Shown: positions 52,579-61,283, numbered from the stretch's first letter. The stretch: DNA of 61,860 bases from Actinomycetes bacterium (GCA_023460315.1 JAEWQO010000058.1:1-61860), one strand, 5' to 3'. Notes: a model not told the origin generated them from the sequence alone. Made by a program: numbers and translations.

Positions 52579-53775
52579 TCACTCGTCGTGCTCTAAGAGG
52601 CTTTTCACGAGGGCAGGCACGTGCGCGAAGTCCTCGTCCTCGGGATTCCACCACGATCTCACGTTTTCCTTTATGACGTCGAAGCCGGCGTCATCCAGTT
52701 TGTCCTGAAGCATTTTCACCGATTCGCCGCTCCAGCCATAGCAACCAAACGCCGCTGCTTTCTTATTCTTGAACTTGAGTTGTTTCAGGAATTCCATCCA
52801 TCCGGCAACGCTTGAAAGCACGCTGTTGCTCACTGTTGGAGACCCGACTACGATGGCGCGTGATTTAAACACCTCGGTCATGATCTCGTTCTTGTCTGCC
52901 TTGGCAATGCAGAAGAGCTTGACGACCGTCTCGGGACTCTGATGAGCAATCTCATCGGCGATCCGATGCGCTATCTTCGCGGTGCCTTCCCACATGGTGT
53001 CGTACACGACGGTCACCTGGTTTTCCTGATACTCCTCGGACCACCTCGCGTAGCTCTCGACGATTTGCATCGGCTTGTCGCGCCAGATTGCCCCATGGCT
53101 GGGGGAGATCATCTCGATGGGAAGATCCAGCGCGGCGATCTCTTCGATCTTGCGGGCGACAAAGGGGGAGAAGGGATTCATGATGTTCGCGTAATACTTC
53201 TGAGCCTCTTTCATGAGTAGGCACTGATTTGCCCGGTCATTGAACAGCTCTTCGACGGCAAAGTGTTGCCCGAAGGCATCGTTGGAGAACAGGATGTTGT
53301 CTTCGGTGAGAAACGTCGCCATGGAGTCGGGCCAGTGAAGCATTCTCATCTCTATGAAGATGAGTTTCTTGCCGTTGCCAATGTCGAGGCTGTCTCCGGT
53401 CTTGACCACGTGAAAGTCCCAGCCGCGTTTGCCGTATTGGCCTTCGAGGCTTTTGATGGCGTTTGCCGTACAATAGATCGGCGTGGCGGGGATTTTCTCC
53501 ATGAGCGCGGTGAGTGCTCCCGAATGGTCGCATTCTCCATGGTTTGCCACGATGAAGTCGATGGTGTCGAGGTCGATCTCACGTTCCAGATTCTCGACGA
53601 ACTCGAAGCGATGGGGAACCCACACGGTGTCGATGAGGACTGTCTTTTCTTCTTGGATCAGATAGGCATTCTGACTCGATCCGTTCATGATGGAGTAGTC
53701 ATCGCCGTGGAACTTTTCCAATTCCCAGTCGATGTAGCCAACCCAGCTGACATTTCCTTTGACCTGTCGTCTCAT
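52579..53775 (-). CDS. Flavodiiron protein (A-type flavoprotein, FprA-like)
   Basis: 398 residues from the ATG at 53775, with GAGGG upstream; a TTG two codons earlier is in frame. The N-terminal metallo-beta-lactamase-like domain holds the diiron ligands NHGECDHSG (H-x-E-x-D-H), MRMLHWPDS and LFSNDAFGQH, with SPSHGAIW as the last His. The C-terminal 150 residues are a flavodoxin domain (VVYDTMWEGTAKIA, GSPTVSNSVLSSV). It reduces O2 to water or NO to N2O in the cytoplasm. With rubredoxin immediately downstream, it forms an oxygen-defence unit expected in an anaerobe. Confidence 0.95.
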   Translation of the reverse strand: MRRQVKGNVSWVGYIDWELEKFHGDDYSIMNGSSQNAYLIQEEKTVLIDTVWVPHRFEFVENLEREIDLDTIDFIVANHGECDHSGALTALMEKIPATPIYCTANAIKSLEGQYGKRGWDFHVVKTGDSLDIGNGKKLIFIEMRMLHWPDSMATFLTEDNILFSNDAFGQHFAVEELFNDRANQCLLMKEAQKYYANIMNPFSPFVARKIEEIAALDLPIEMISPSHGAIWRDKPMQIVESYARWSEEYQENQVTVVYDTMWEGTAKIAHRIADEIAHQSPETVVKLFCIAKADKNEIMTEVFKSRAIVVGSPTVSNSVLSSVAGWMEFLKQLKFKNKKAAAFGCYGWSGESVKMLQDKLDDAGFDVIKENVRSWWNPEDEDFAHVPALVKSLLEHDE

Positions 53776-53954
53776 AAGCAAGACCCTCTAACCGTCGGGC
53801 GTCATAGAAGGAATCATGGCGAAGCGTTGGCTTGTTTGGGCGTTGCGCGCCACCCACCTCGGCCTCATAGCATATAGTACACTGGATGCTATGGGACGGG
53901 TGCCGCTGAAGCAACAATTCACAACATTGTTCGAAGGAGGTGGAGCATCTGATC

Positions 53955-54365
53955 CTAGGAGCCCGGCAGGAGCCTTTTCTCGAAGTTGCTCCGGTTGTCC
54001 GGTGAGATGTTGATGGCGCGGATCAAGCGTTCCCTTCCGGTGATGGTATGCATCGTCACCGGCGTGCTCAGGATGATCCAACAGGGCCGCGCGCCCATGA
54101 CTCCCCTGTTTATACATTCATGCTTGGGGATGTCGGGTTTCCCTGACTGCAGATGGTCAATCGAATCAAGGGGGATACGTTCGCGGAAGAACGCACCCCA
54201 TCGGACCGTGAGTGTCGTGTCGTCCACGAGGAGGGGATTGAGGACGACGGCGCAATAGCTGTCCTTCCCTCTCCTTGCCGTGTTGCTTGTTCGGAACGGT
54301 TTGCGTCTAGCGGGATTGCTGCCGAGCTTCTCCCAGAAGAGAAACTCGGCAGAAGACGTGATCAT
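53955..54365 (-). CDS. Conserved-looking hypothetical, possible bacterial PH-type domain
   Basis: 136 residues from the ATG at 54365. I do not recognise it with certainty. The part VDDTTLTVRWGAFFRERIPLDSI followed by PCWIILSTPVTMHTI has the alternating strands of a bacterial PH-domain-like fold. The N-terminal 40 residues are polar and without the membrane helices often found before such domains. The frame is the same as that of the preceding PNPOx-like gene and is open from directly after its TAG. It could be the second half of a split gene, a readthrough extension or an independent gene. Confidence 0.35.
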   Translation of the reverse strand: MITSSAEFLFWEKLGSNPARRKPFRTSNTARRGKDSYCAVVLNPLLVDDTTLTVRWGAFFRERIPLDSIDHLQSGKPDIPKHECINRGVMGARPCWIILSTPVTMHTITGRERLIRAINISPDNRSNFEKRLLPGS

Positions 54366-54404
54366 GAAAGAGGTGGTGCCGATGGAGTGGAGCGGCGGTG
54401 CGAG

Positions 54405-54812
54405 CTAAAATGTCACGGTTTTTGTCACGTTCATCAGGTGTTCGACGTATTCCACCTTTGCATCCTTCAGCGCGAAGATGCCCATAATGTTGCCGGTTTC
54501 CTCATTGTAGATGCTTTTGAGAAATGGCATGAGTGTCACCGCTTGTTTAAAAAGATCAGGATCATCGTCGAAGACGGCGGTGCCGCTGATGCGAATCCAA
54601 TCAGAGCCTTTGCAACCGACAATCTGCACCTGGGGGTTTGCGGAGATTTGCCGGTAGACATCCTTGAAGGTTCCGACTCCGAAATACTCCTTTCCTCTGA
54701 AATCCATATGAAAGGAGATGGGGCGACAGGCGGGCCTGTCTCCGTCAACGGTGGTCAGATAAAAAGTGCCACAGTTATCAAGGTAGTCGTGCAGTTCGGT
54801 GATCTCGCTCAT
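54405..54812 (-). CDS. Pyridoxamine 5'-phosphate oxidase-like FMN-binding protein
   Basis: 135 residues from the ATG at 54812, with GAAAGGGTG upstream. CGTFYLTTVDGDRPACRPISF at the N terminus, KDVYRQISANPQVQIVG and WIRISGTAVFDDDPDL are the typical blocks of the small split-barrel PNPOx-like flavin reductases. These bind FMN or F420 and reduce small molecules; the exact role is not known. It is divergent from an HxlR regulator across an operator-like inverted repeat, a common arrangement for redox- or aldehyde-responsive control. Confidence 0.85.
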   Translation of the reverse strand: MSEITELHDYLDNCGTFYLTTVDGDRPACRPISFHMDFRGKEYFGVGTFKDVYRQISANPQVQIVGCKGSDWIRISGTAVFDDDPDLFKQAVTLMPFLKSIYNEETGNIMGIFALKDAKVEYVEHLMNVTKTVTF

Positions 54813-54832
54813 GGAAGCACCCTTTCGTTGGT

Positions 54833-54877
54833 TTGAACTTTACGGTTCAATTATCTATACTGAGAGAGATAATTGAA
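54833..54877. promoter_or_regulatory. HxlR promoter and divergent operator
   Basis: On plus, TTGAAC (54833-54838) and TATACT (54856-54861) are 17 bases apart. A perfect 11-bp inverted repeat (TTCAATTATCT at 54846-54856, complement at 54867-54877, spacer 10) covers the -10. It sits midway between hxlR (plus) and the PNPOx-like gene (minus), as expected for an HxlR dimer site. Confidence 0.75.
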
Positions 54878-54919
54878 GTACGATTTTTTTGGATACTTAG
54901 TAGTGTGTTTGAGATAGAG

Positions 54920-55267
54920 ATGAGGGACATGAAGGAAGATCTTTACGGCAGATGCCCCTATGTCACGGCACAGAAGCTCTTGGCTGGGAAATGGTCCATC
55001 ATCATCCTCCATCATGTGAGCGAAGGCCCTATTCGGTTCAATGAGCTGTTGCGTCGCTTGCCTCAGATGACCCATGCAACACTTTCGAAGCAGCTGAAGG
55101 TCCTTGAGAGACATGGCCTCATTGTGCGCACCGAGTATCCTCAGATTCCTCCCAAGGTGGAATATTCTCTCAGCCCGATAGGCGAGAAATTCCAACCGGT
55201 GCTTGATAGCTTGGAAGTGTGGGGTGATGAGTACATTGCCTATTGTCGCGACGCGGAAAGCAGCTGA
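54920..55267 (+). CDS. HxlR-family transcriptional regulator
   Basis: 115 residues from the ATG at 54920; 54929 is an alternative and the frame is open back to 54833. It is a typical HxlR winged helix: CPYVTAQKLLAGKWSIIILHHVSEGPIRFNELLRRLP, with Cys at the N-terminal position that is often the redox or aldehyde sensor. MTHATLSKQLKVLERHGLI is the recognition helix and PKVEYSLSPIGEKF the wing. It likely controls itself and the divergent PNPOx-like gene through the repeat at 54846-54877. Confidence 0.85.
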   Translation: MRDMKEDLYGRCPYVTAQKLLAGKWSIIILHHVSEGPIRFNELLRRLPQMTHATLSKQLKVLERHGLIVRTEYPQIPPKVEYSLSPIGEKFQPVLDSLEVWGDEYIAYCRDAESS

Positions 55268-55912
55268 GGCGCGACGGGAGGAGAGCCGTCAGGGCTGAGG
55301 TTGCACGGCGCAATGACGTCTTGCGATTGTCGAGGGCGTGAGGAAGCATTGATTGGCCGGCGCGTTGTCCCGTCCGCCTCTCTTCTGGTGGGCCGGGTTC
55401 AAAAATCACCGCATATTCTTTCCTCGTCTGATCTTTCGGGAAGCGTGGACATTTTTTTCGACTTGGACGGGCAAAAGGCGCATTTTTGGGTCATATTCCG
55501 TCCCTCGCTCCCGATTTTTCGAAAAGGAGGAGCGAAGGGAATCTCGACACTTTTTCCTATGGTCTCTGACCTGCGCATATGAATGCTGATTTCGGTCAAG
55601 ACATCCTGTGCGGTCCGCCGATGGCTTTGGAACGGCTGCCTGTCGAAAAAAACGTCCACGCTTGCATCGGCTCGCCGTGCCTCGCATTAGGGTTCGCCTG
55701 CCATCTCAAGTTCTTGAAACGTTCCGGAGCGAAAAGGCGATGACGGTTCCGGCTTGGCTGGCTCATTTCAATAGATCGGCGGTTCGCAGCTTGGCGAGAG
55801 GCGGGTTCAGCTTGGCGAGGGGCAGGTTCCCTGTCTTCCGCTTTGGGGATGGGACGATGCAGGGCGGGCCTTTCTTGCCCAGCGCGTGTTCGCGGTCAGG
55901 GGTTGAACAAGC
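55268..55912. other. Gene-free stretch with long-range inverted repeat
   Basis: 645 bases without a supportable gene. It contains a 22-base inverted repeat (55441-55462 and 55642-55663, one mismatch) and a 21-base imperfect tandem duplication (55788-55808 and 55809-55829). The flanking genes converge here. A MITE-like remnant or a structured RNA is possible; nothing identifies it. Confidence 0.5.
55441..55663. repeat. 22-base inverted repeat enclosing 179 bases
   Basis: Arms 55441-55462 (AAGCGTGGAC then T7 then CGAC) and 55642-55663 are complementary at 21 of 22 positions. The enclosed 179 bases hold no gene. Terminal inverted repeats around a short non-coding core are the shape of a MITE, but no target duplication was recognised. 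Confidence 0.6.
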
Positions 55913-57280
55913 TCAATGGGCCTTCGAGGATTGTGCGACGGTTCGATTCAGGCACGCTTCCTGTTCTGCTGCCTTGCCTCTATCCCCGACTTCGTCATTG
56001 AGAGCACGTACGCTTCTGAACGATCCGAGCGCTGCCGCGATGATGAGCACGATGATGCCGTCGACCACGAAAAACGACGAGACACCGATGCCCTCGGCCA
56101 CCGCGCCACCAAGTGCCGTTCCTATGGGAATGGCGAGTCCTATGGCTGCCGAGAAAAGGCCCATGACCCGTCCAAGCTTGTCGGGCGCAACGTGCGTTTG
56201 GATGATGGTCATCAGGGGGCCGTTGAAACCGGCGCAGGCGATGGCCATGAACCCGACAGCAACCGCGAATCCCACAAATCCATTCGAGGGAAGCAATCCT
56301 GCAACGACGGTGGCCGTGCCGACGACAAGTGCGGCCCCGATGATGATGCGGGGCAAGGAGGTGGTTCCGCCCCGAACCATGAGAATGGCCGATCCCGCCA
56401 GCATTCCTATGCCGAACACAGCGGTGATGAGGGAGGCCAGGTAGCCATTTCCTCCAAAGACTTGCTCGACCATGAGCGGAATGAGCGAATCGAGGGGGCC
56501 GTATGCCATCATTCCCACAACAACGCCTCCGCAGAGGATGAGCACGCCTTTGTTTGACGAAAGGGTATCCCATCCTTCTTTGAGGTTCGCAAACGTGCTC
56601 TGCTCCCCGGTGCGTCTTGCGAGGATGGTGGGAACGGTGGCGAATGCCATGGCGATGGCGGCAAGAGCTGCACCTCCCGCGTTAAAGAACATGACCGCCT
56701 GCAATCCGAACGTCGTGTACAGCGCAATGCCCAACGCCGGCGCGCAGATCATGGAGATGCTTGAGAGGAGGGTGTCCAGCATGTTGATGCGCATGAGGTG
56801 TTTTTCGGGGACGATCAGCGGCATGGCTGCATTGAAGGCAGGTTGGCGGAAAGCTTGCTCTATCCCGAACAACGTGACCATGGCGAAGATGAGTGGGAGG
56901 GAAAGAACTCCGAGGGCCACCAGGCCGCCCATGAGCGCGGCGCTCACGGCAAGGAATGCATCGCATGCCATGACGATATGCTTGCGATTGAATCGGTCGG
57001 CGACGATGCCTGCCAGGGGGGACAACAAGCCGATGGGCAAGAATGCGCAGACGTAGACGAAAGCCAACATCAAAGGACTTTCGGTGGCTTCTGTCACGTA
57101 CCACACCGATGCATAGCTTGCTGCCATGCCGGCAAACGAGGTGAGCGCGAACCCTGTCCATGCGATGGCTACGGCCGTCAGCCAGTGTTGAGTCAGCTGG
57201 CGCCCGTCTGCCGTGCGGAGTTCGTTGCTCATTTTCTCCTCAGGGATTTCTTGCGGTTTGTTCGTACGGGAAGTTCTCAT
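55913..57280 (-). CDS. MFS transporter (MFS_3/enterobactin-exporter-like)
   Basis: 455 residues from the ATG at 57280, behind AAGGAGC; an ATG at 57232 with GAGGAG is an equally good start (439 residues). Twelve hydrophobic segments are visible. The family motif between helices two and three reads GIVADRFNRKHIVMACDA (G-x-x-x-D-R-x-x-R/K). FGIEQAFRQPAFNAAMPLIVPEKHL after helix four is the signature of the MFS_3-type exporters for drugs or siderophores. The C terminus is short and polar. It appears monocistronic. Direction of transport cannot be proved by sequence. Confidence 0.85.
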   Translation of the reverse strand: MRTSRTNKPQEIPEEKMSNELRTADGRQLTQHWLTAVAIAWTGFALTSFAGMAASYASVWYVTEATESPLMLAFVYVCAFLPIGLLSPLAGIVADRFNRKHIVMACDAFLAVSAALMGGLVALGVLSLPLIFAMVTLFGIEQAFRQPAFNAAMPLIVPEKHLMRINMLDTLLSSISMICAPALGIALYTTFGLQAVMFFNAGGAALAAIAMAFATVPTILARRTGEQSTFANLKEGWDTLSSNKGVLILCGGVVVGMMAYGPLDSLIPLMVEQVFGGNGYLASLITAVFGIGMLAGSAILMVRGGTTSLPRIIIGAALVVGTATVVAGLLPSNGFVGFAVAVGFMAIACAGFNGPLMTIIQTHVAPDKLGRVMGLFSAAIGLAIPIGTALGGAVAEGIGVSSFFVVDGIIVLIIAAALGSFRSVRALNDEVGDRGKAAEQEACLNRTVAQSSKAH

Positions 57281-57412
57281 GCATGCTCCTTATGAATGAG
57301 TCAATTGAGGCACGCTTCATTTTGGAGTTGCGCAGAGGTTGCGGCCACCGATTCTGGTGGCCATTTGGGGGGAACTTTCAGTTGCGTGAAGAATGCTGTC
57401 TGCGGGTGCCGC

Positions 57413-57901
57413 CTATTCCGGGGACCGCTGTTCGGAAGGCTCCGATGCGCCGTGGTGGTGTGCGTGGGGAGCGTCAGGATTCGCCCGTCTCCACATCAGG
57501 GCTCCATAGTTGTGCAGAAAGGCAAACGCCGTCATCATGAGCGCCAGGCCGAGCCCGAGGTAGAACAACGCAATGAACCAGCCGGGCACGAGAGAAGAGA
57601 GCCTCAGCGCAATGCCGGCGCTCATCATGACGGCGATGATCAGGTAACCCTTAATGTCGAATGCGGCCCACGCGGGGGCTCGGTCAGTGGTGAAATTTCT
57701 GATGCGTTCCGAATAACGTTTGACGACGGGTGGGAAAATCACGCCAGAGAACAGGGCGCAGACTGCGGCTGCGGATACGAAAACCCACCAGTCATGCCAG
57801 AGGGCGACTTGCGTGATGCCGACAGCGAAGATGTTTGCTCCGGCAAGCAGCCAAATCAAAGCCACGACAAGGAGCAATTTTGCTGAGGATATCCGTAACA
57901 C
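57413..57901 (-). CDS. Small four-helix membrane protein of unknown function
   Basis: 162 residues from a GTG at 57901 with CGGAG 7 bases upstream; the frame is open upstream but overlaps the OhrR gene. Four hydrophobic segments are seen (LLLVVALIWLLAGANIFAVG, FVSAAAVCALFSGVIF, GYLIIAVMMSAGIAL, FIALFYLGLGLALMM) and a His-rich tail (PHAHHHG). I do not recognise the family. It is 15 bases behind ohrR and ends the gpx-flavodoxin-ohrR run, so it may belong to the peroxide response. Confidence 0.6.
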   Translation of the reverse strand: MLRISSAKLLLVVALIWLLAGANIFAVGITQVALWHDWWVFVSAAAVCALFSGVIFPPVVKRYSERIRNFTTDRAPAWAAFDIKGYLIIAVMMSAGIALRLSSLVPGWFIALFYLGLGLALMMTAFAFLHNYGALMWRRANPDAPHAHHHGASEPSEQRSPE

Positions 57902-57915
57902 GGCAATCTCCGTTT

Positions 57916-58374
57916 CTACAGGTGTTGCGAGGCTTGGTGCCCGCAGGTGAAGTTTTCCAGCAGTTTGTACAGGAGCTGATAGAGCGTTTGGGCTTCCTCT
58001 TGGCTGAGCGGCATGCAGGCGGCAAGCTTCAGCGGCACCTGTGCCGCGCGATCCTTCAGCGTCTCGCCGGCGTCCGTGAGGCTGATGACAACCGTTCGCT
58101 CGTCGACGGCGGAGCGCTCGCGACGGATGAGCCCTTTGGTTTCCAGACGCTTGAGCAGCGGCGTGAGCGTTCCGGAATCGAGATACAGCCGGTCTCCGAT
58201 TTCTCCCACGCTTGCCGACCCGCGCTCCCACAACACCATCATCGTGATGTACTGGGTATACGTCAGATCGATATCGCTGAGCAGCGGTTTGTACTGGTTT
58301 ACCACCTCTTTGGCGGCGGCATACAAAGGAAAGCAGAGCTGGTTTTCCAATTTCAGGACATCATGGTCTGCCAT
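57916..58374 (-). CDS. ohrR: OhrR/MarR-family peroxide-sensing repressor
   Basis: 152 residues from the ATG at 58374, overlapping the flavodoxin gene by 14 bases. LENQLCFPLYAAAKEVVNQYKPLL carries the N-terminal Cys (residue 14) that is the organic-hydroperoxide sensor of OhrR. TYTQYITMMVLWE is the conserved helix with the Tyr partners. The winged helix is TLTPLLKRLETKGLIRRERSAVDERTVVISLTDAG. Two further Cys (about 127 and 146) could allow the two-Cys mechanism. It should repress its own operon through the palindrome at 59274 and release it upon oxidation. Confidence 0.85.
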   Translation of the reverse strand: MADHDVLKLENQLCFPLYAAAKEVVNQYKPLLSDIDLTYTQYITMMVLWERGSASVGEIGDRLYLDSGTLTPLLKRLETKGLIRRERSAVDERTVVISLTDAGETLKDRAAQVPLKLAACMPLSQEEAQTLYQLLYKLLENFTCGHQASQHL

Positions 58375-58777
58375 GTGCCACCCTCCTCGCGAAAGCCGCG
58401 GCGTGTTCCAGGTCGTTGTCGTCGGGTCTCCCTTTATGCATGAGTAAGAATTTCCCCCAGCAGTGGAACTCTTCCTTGCACACGGTCAGGCCTTGCTCTT
58501 CAAGCAATGTGCTGATGTGCGGATAGGCGGACGGCACCACAGCAGTGGTGCTGAATATCGCCACGCATGGTATGGTACCGGGTAAAGTTGAGATATAGTC
58601 CTTCAGATTCTCATCTATGCCAAACCCATAGATTGCACCACCGAGAAAAAGCAGATCAACCTCTTCTCCGATGGGATTGGGTAGTGGTTTCGCCTGTGTT
58701 CCGACAGCGTCAGCGATGGCCTCGGCTATCTTTTTCGTGTTGCCGGACTTGGAGAAGTATCTGACGGCGGCGTTCAT
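58361..58777 (-). CDS. Flavodoxin-family protein
   Basis: 138 residues, ATG at 58777 overlapping the peroxidase stop as ATGA. The FMN phosphate loop is RYFSKSGNTKKIA, followed by LLFLGGAIYGFG and AIFSTTAVVPSAYP. This is a short flavodoxin, lacking the long-chain insertion. It could serve as electron donor to reductive enzymes of the operon, which would otherwise need glutathione or thioredoxin for the peroxidase. Both neighbours overlap it, so translation is coupled. Confidence 0.85.
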   Translation of the reverse strand: MNAAVRYFSKSGNTKKIAEAIADAVGTQAKPLPNPIGEEVDLLFLGGAIYGFGIDENLKDYISTLPGTIPCVAIFSTTAVVPSAYPHISTLLEEQGLTVCKEEFHCWGKFLLMHKGRPDDNDLEHAAAFARRVAHGRP

Positions 58778-59259
58778 CGGGCTTCTCGGAGTTTTTCTGC
58801 TATGTCGGCATCCAGCGACTCAGGTTTGGCTGTGGGGGCGTAGCGGCCCACGACCTCGCCCTTGCCGTCAATAAGAAACTTGGTGAAGTTCCACTTGATT
58901 GAGCCAGAGAGGACACCGCTCCTCTGCTGCTTCAGATACGTGTAAAGTGGACTTTCATTTTTGCCGTTCACGTCGATCTTTGCGAACTGCTTGAAAGTTG
59001 TGCCGAACTTCAGCTGGCAGAAGCTCGCTATCTCGTCAGCCGAGCCGGGTGCTTGATGCCCGAATTGGTTGCAAGGGAAGTCGAGTATTTCGAATCCCTG
59101 GTCCCGGTACTTCTTGTACAGGGCTTCAAGCGCATCGTACTGCGGGGTGAATCCGCATTGCGTCGCCGTGTTGACTATGAGCAAGACCTTGCCTTTGTAC
59201 TCTGACAGGCTTACTTCCGATCCCTGCGCATCCTTGACGACCACATCATAAATTGCCAT
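58774..59259 (-). CDS. Glutathione-peroxidase-family thiol peroxidase (Cys type)
   Basis: 161 residues from the ATG at 59259, behind AAGGAGC; earlier in-frame ATGs would include the operator. NTATQCGFTPQY has the peroxidatic Cys (no selenocysteine). DFPCNQFGHQ carries the Gln and second Cys region, and IKWNFTKFLI the Trp of the catalytic tetrad. Cys-GPx enzymes of bacteria usually take electrons from thioredoxin rather than glutathione. First gene of the run with flavodoxin and ohrR, thus induced by peroxides. Confidence 0.9.
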   Translation of the reverse strand: MAIYDVVVKDAQGSEVSLSEYKGKVLLIVNTATQCGFTPQYDALEALYKKYRDQGFEILDFPCNQFGHQAPGSADEIASFCQLKFGTTFKQFAKIDVNGKNESPLYTYLKQQRSGVLSGSIKWNFTKFLIDGKGEVVGRYAPTAKPESLDADIAEKLREAR

Positions 59260-59273
59260 GCTTGCTCCTTCAT

Positions 59274-59293
59274 TTATATTGCGCACAATATAA
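59274..59293. promoter_or_regulatory. Candidate OhrR operator palindrome
   Basis: TTATATTGCGCACAATATAA pairs with itself at 9 of 10 positions per half. It lies 14 bases upstream of the peroxidase start and just after the expected transcription start of the promoter at 59304-59333. An A+T-rich palindrome in this position fits OhrR repression of its own operon. Confidence 0.7.
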
Positions 59294-59303
59294 TATTGAA
59301 AAA

Positions 59304-59333
59304 TTAATATACGCGCCTCAAGCCGATTGTCAA
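59304..59333 (-). promoter_or_regulatory. Promoter of the peroxide-stress operon
   Basis: On the minus strand TTGACA (59328-59333) is followed after 16 bases by TATATT (59306-59311), or after 18 by TATTAA (59304-59309). Either gives a start near 59298, directly in front of the palindrome. Confidence 0.65.
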
Positions 59334-59664
59334 TGCTTTTAAGAAAATTAAAAACAGACACCTCAGAAAACGACAGCGGCAGACATCGCGGTTGATCGCG
59401 TGTCTCAATTCTTGGTTTTGGGCTATCGGTAATCATTCTGTTTTCATATTGCGGGGCAAGGTATGGGTAAGATGGGGGCGGACTTTCTCGATCAGATGCT
59501 GCTTGCGCGGTTGCGATGCAGGATTGGCATCATCGGGGGAGATGTCCCTTCTGTGTGTGGCGTGTCAGACGTTGAAAACGCGGGACAAAGAAATGACGTG
59601 CTTGTAGAACTTTCGACTGGCATGCGGGCGGCAACCGAGCGATATCAACTGTTTGGAGGAAGGC

Positions 59665-61113
59665 ATGAGTAAAAAGAACTCAATCCTAGAACAGATGGAC
59701 GAGAGGACGAAATATCTCACGCCTATTTTCGGTTCGGAGGCATCGGACACCTTTATGCCGGTGGACACGATGAACAAGGAGCCCGTTGAGCCGCGCATCG
59801 CCTATGAAATGATCACCGAGTATCTTTCCATTGAGGGGAATTCCACCCAAAACCTCGCAACATTTTGCCAGACGTACATGGAACCGACCGCTACGAAAAT
59901 CATGGCGGAGAACTTTGAGAAAAACGCGATCGACAAAGACGAGTATCCCATGACGGCCAACCTTGAAAACCGTTGTGTCGCGATCATCGGAGACCTTTGG
60001 AACGTCAGCCGAGCTGAAGAGCCAATCGGGACTTCGACGGTGGGGTCGTCGGAGGCATGCATGCTCGGCGGTCTGGCCATGCTCTTCCGATGGAAGAAGC
60101 TTGCCGATGCTGCGGGGGTCGATCGGCGTGCCAAGCGCCCGAATTTGATCATCTCCTCTGGGTATCAAGTGTGTTGGGAGAAGTTTTGCTGTTATTGGGA
60201 CATAGAAATGAGACTGGTTCCCCTCGAGAGGGACCACTTGTCGCTCAACATGGACACGGTGATGAGCTATGCAGACGAATACACCATTGGGATAGCGGCG
60301 ATTTTGGGTATAACCTATACCGGAAAATACGATGACATTGAAACGCTCGACGGCCTTGTTGAACGCTACAATGCCGATCATCCCCGCCTGCCTATCAGAA
60401 TACACGTCGATGGCGCATCGGGGGCAATGGTGGCTCCCTTTGTGGAGCCGGATCTCACGTGGGATTTCAGATGTAAGAACGTCTGGTCCATCAGCACTTC
60501 GGGTCACAAATACGGCTTGGTGTATCCTGGCGTCGGCTGGATCGTGTGGCGCAGCAAGGAGGCTCTTCCCGAAGACCTTATTTTCCGGGTTTCCTATTTG
60601 GGTGGGGAAGAGGCGACCGTGGCGATAAATTTCTCGCGTTCGGCATCTCAGATTGTGGGGCAGTACTACACGTTTATGCGCAATGGTTTCGAGGGTTATC
60701 GGGAGATTCATCAACGCACGCTGGATGTCGCGCGTTACCTGGCTGAAGAAATCGAGACGATGGGACTCTTCGATTTGTATGAGAAGGCGAGTCGGATTCC
60801 CGTCGTGTGTTGGGCCCTGAAAGAAGACAGCGACGTTCCGTGGACGTTGTATGACCTTGCCGATCGCCTGCGCATGAGCGGATGGCTGGTTCCCGCCTAT
60901 CCCCTGCCCGCTAACCTCCAGGAAGTCAACGTGGAGCGTTTGGTCGTTCGCCAGGACTTTTCGATGCAATTGGCAATCCGTTTGATCGCTGACATGAAGA
61001 AGGAAATCGGCCATCTCAACGGCAGCCGTGTTATCATCGGCAAAGAAACATCGCATCCTTCGACGGGATTTAACCATAGCGGCAGATTGAGCAAAGTGGC
61101 ACAGCGAGAATGA
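59665..61113 (+). CDS. gadB: Glutamate decarboxylase
   Basis: 482 residues from the ATG at 59665, behind GGAGGAAGG. It is a PLP-dependent group II decarboxylase of the GadA/B type: NLATFCQTYMEPTA, GTSTVGSSEACMLGGLAMLFRWK, HVDGASGAMVAPF (Asp and Ala of the PLP site) and SISTSGHKYGLVYPGVGW, where the Lys forms the Schiff base. The last 20 residues carry HPSTGFNHSGRLSKVA, comparable to the pH-sensing tail of E. coli GadB. It converts glutamate to GABA with proton use, giving acid tolerance. A GABA/glutamate antiporter is not found in the window. It is the last intact gene before the insertion-sequence remnant. Confidence 0.9.
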   Translation: MSKKNSILEQMDERTKYLTPIFGSEASDTFMPVDTMNKEPVEPRIAYEMITEYLSIEGNSTQNLATFCQTYMEPTATKIMAENFEKNAIDKDEYPMTANLENRCVAIIGDLWNVSRAEEPIGTSTVGSSEACMLGGLAMLFRWKKLADAAGVDRRAKRPNLIISSGYQVCWEKFCCYWDIEMRLVPLERDHLSLNMDTVMSYADEYTIGIAAILGITYTGKYDDIETLDGLVERYNADHPRLPIRIHVDGASGAMVAPFVEPDLTWDFRCKNVWSISTSGHKYGLVYPGVGWIVWRSKEALPEDLIFRVSYLGGEEATVAINFSRSASQIVGQYYTFMRNGFEGYREIHQRTLDVARYLAEEIETMGLFDLYEKASRIPVVCWALKEDSDVPWTLYDLADRLRMSGWLVPAYPLPANLQEVNVERLVVRQDFSMQLAIRLIADMKKEIGHLNGSRVIIGKETSHPSTGFNHSGRLSKVAQRE

Positions 61114-61283
61114 CTCTTCTGTGCTTGGCCTTGTGGCCGACGCGGTGGGAAGCGGCTTTCCTCGGCTTTTGCCATCGCCGGCGTGCGCGCGCCATGCTTT
61201 GTCTATTCCCGTTCAGCAGTCGGCGTAAATCGCTGAATCCTTTGCCCTGCCCCCGTTTTCAGTACCAACCTCAATGTTAGTCC

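Noticed and set aside
59463..59672. 69-codon plus-strand frame before gadB
   Set aside because: No ribosome binding site or family resemblance; it overlaps the gadB start.
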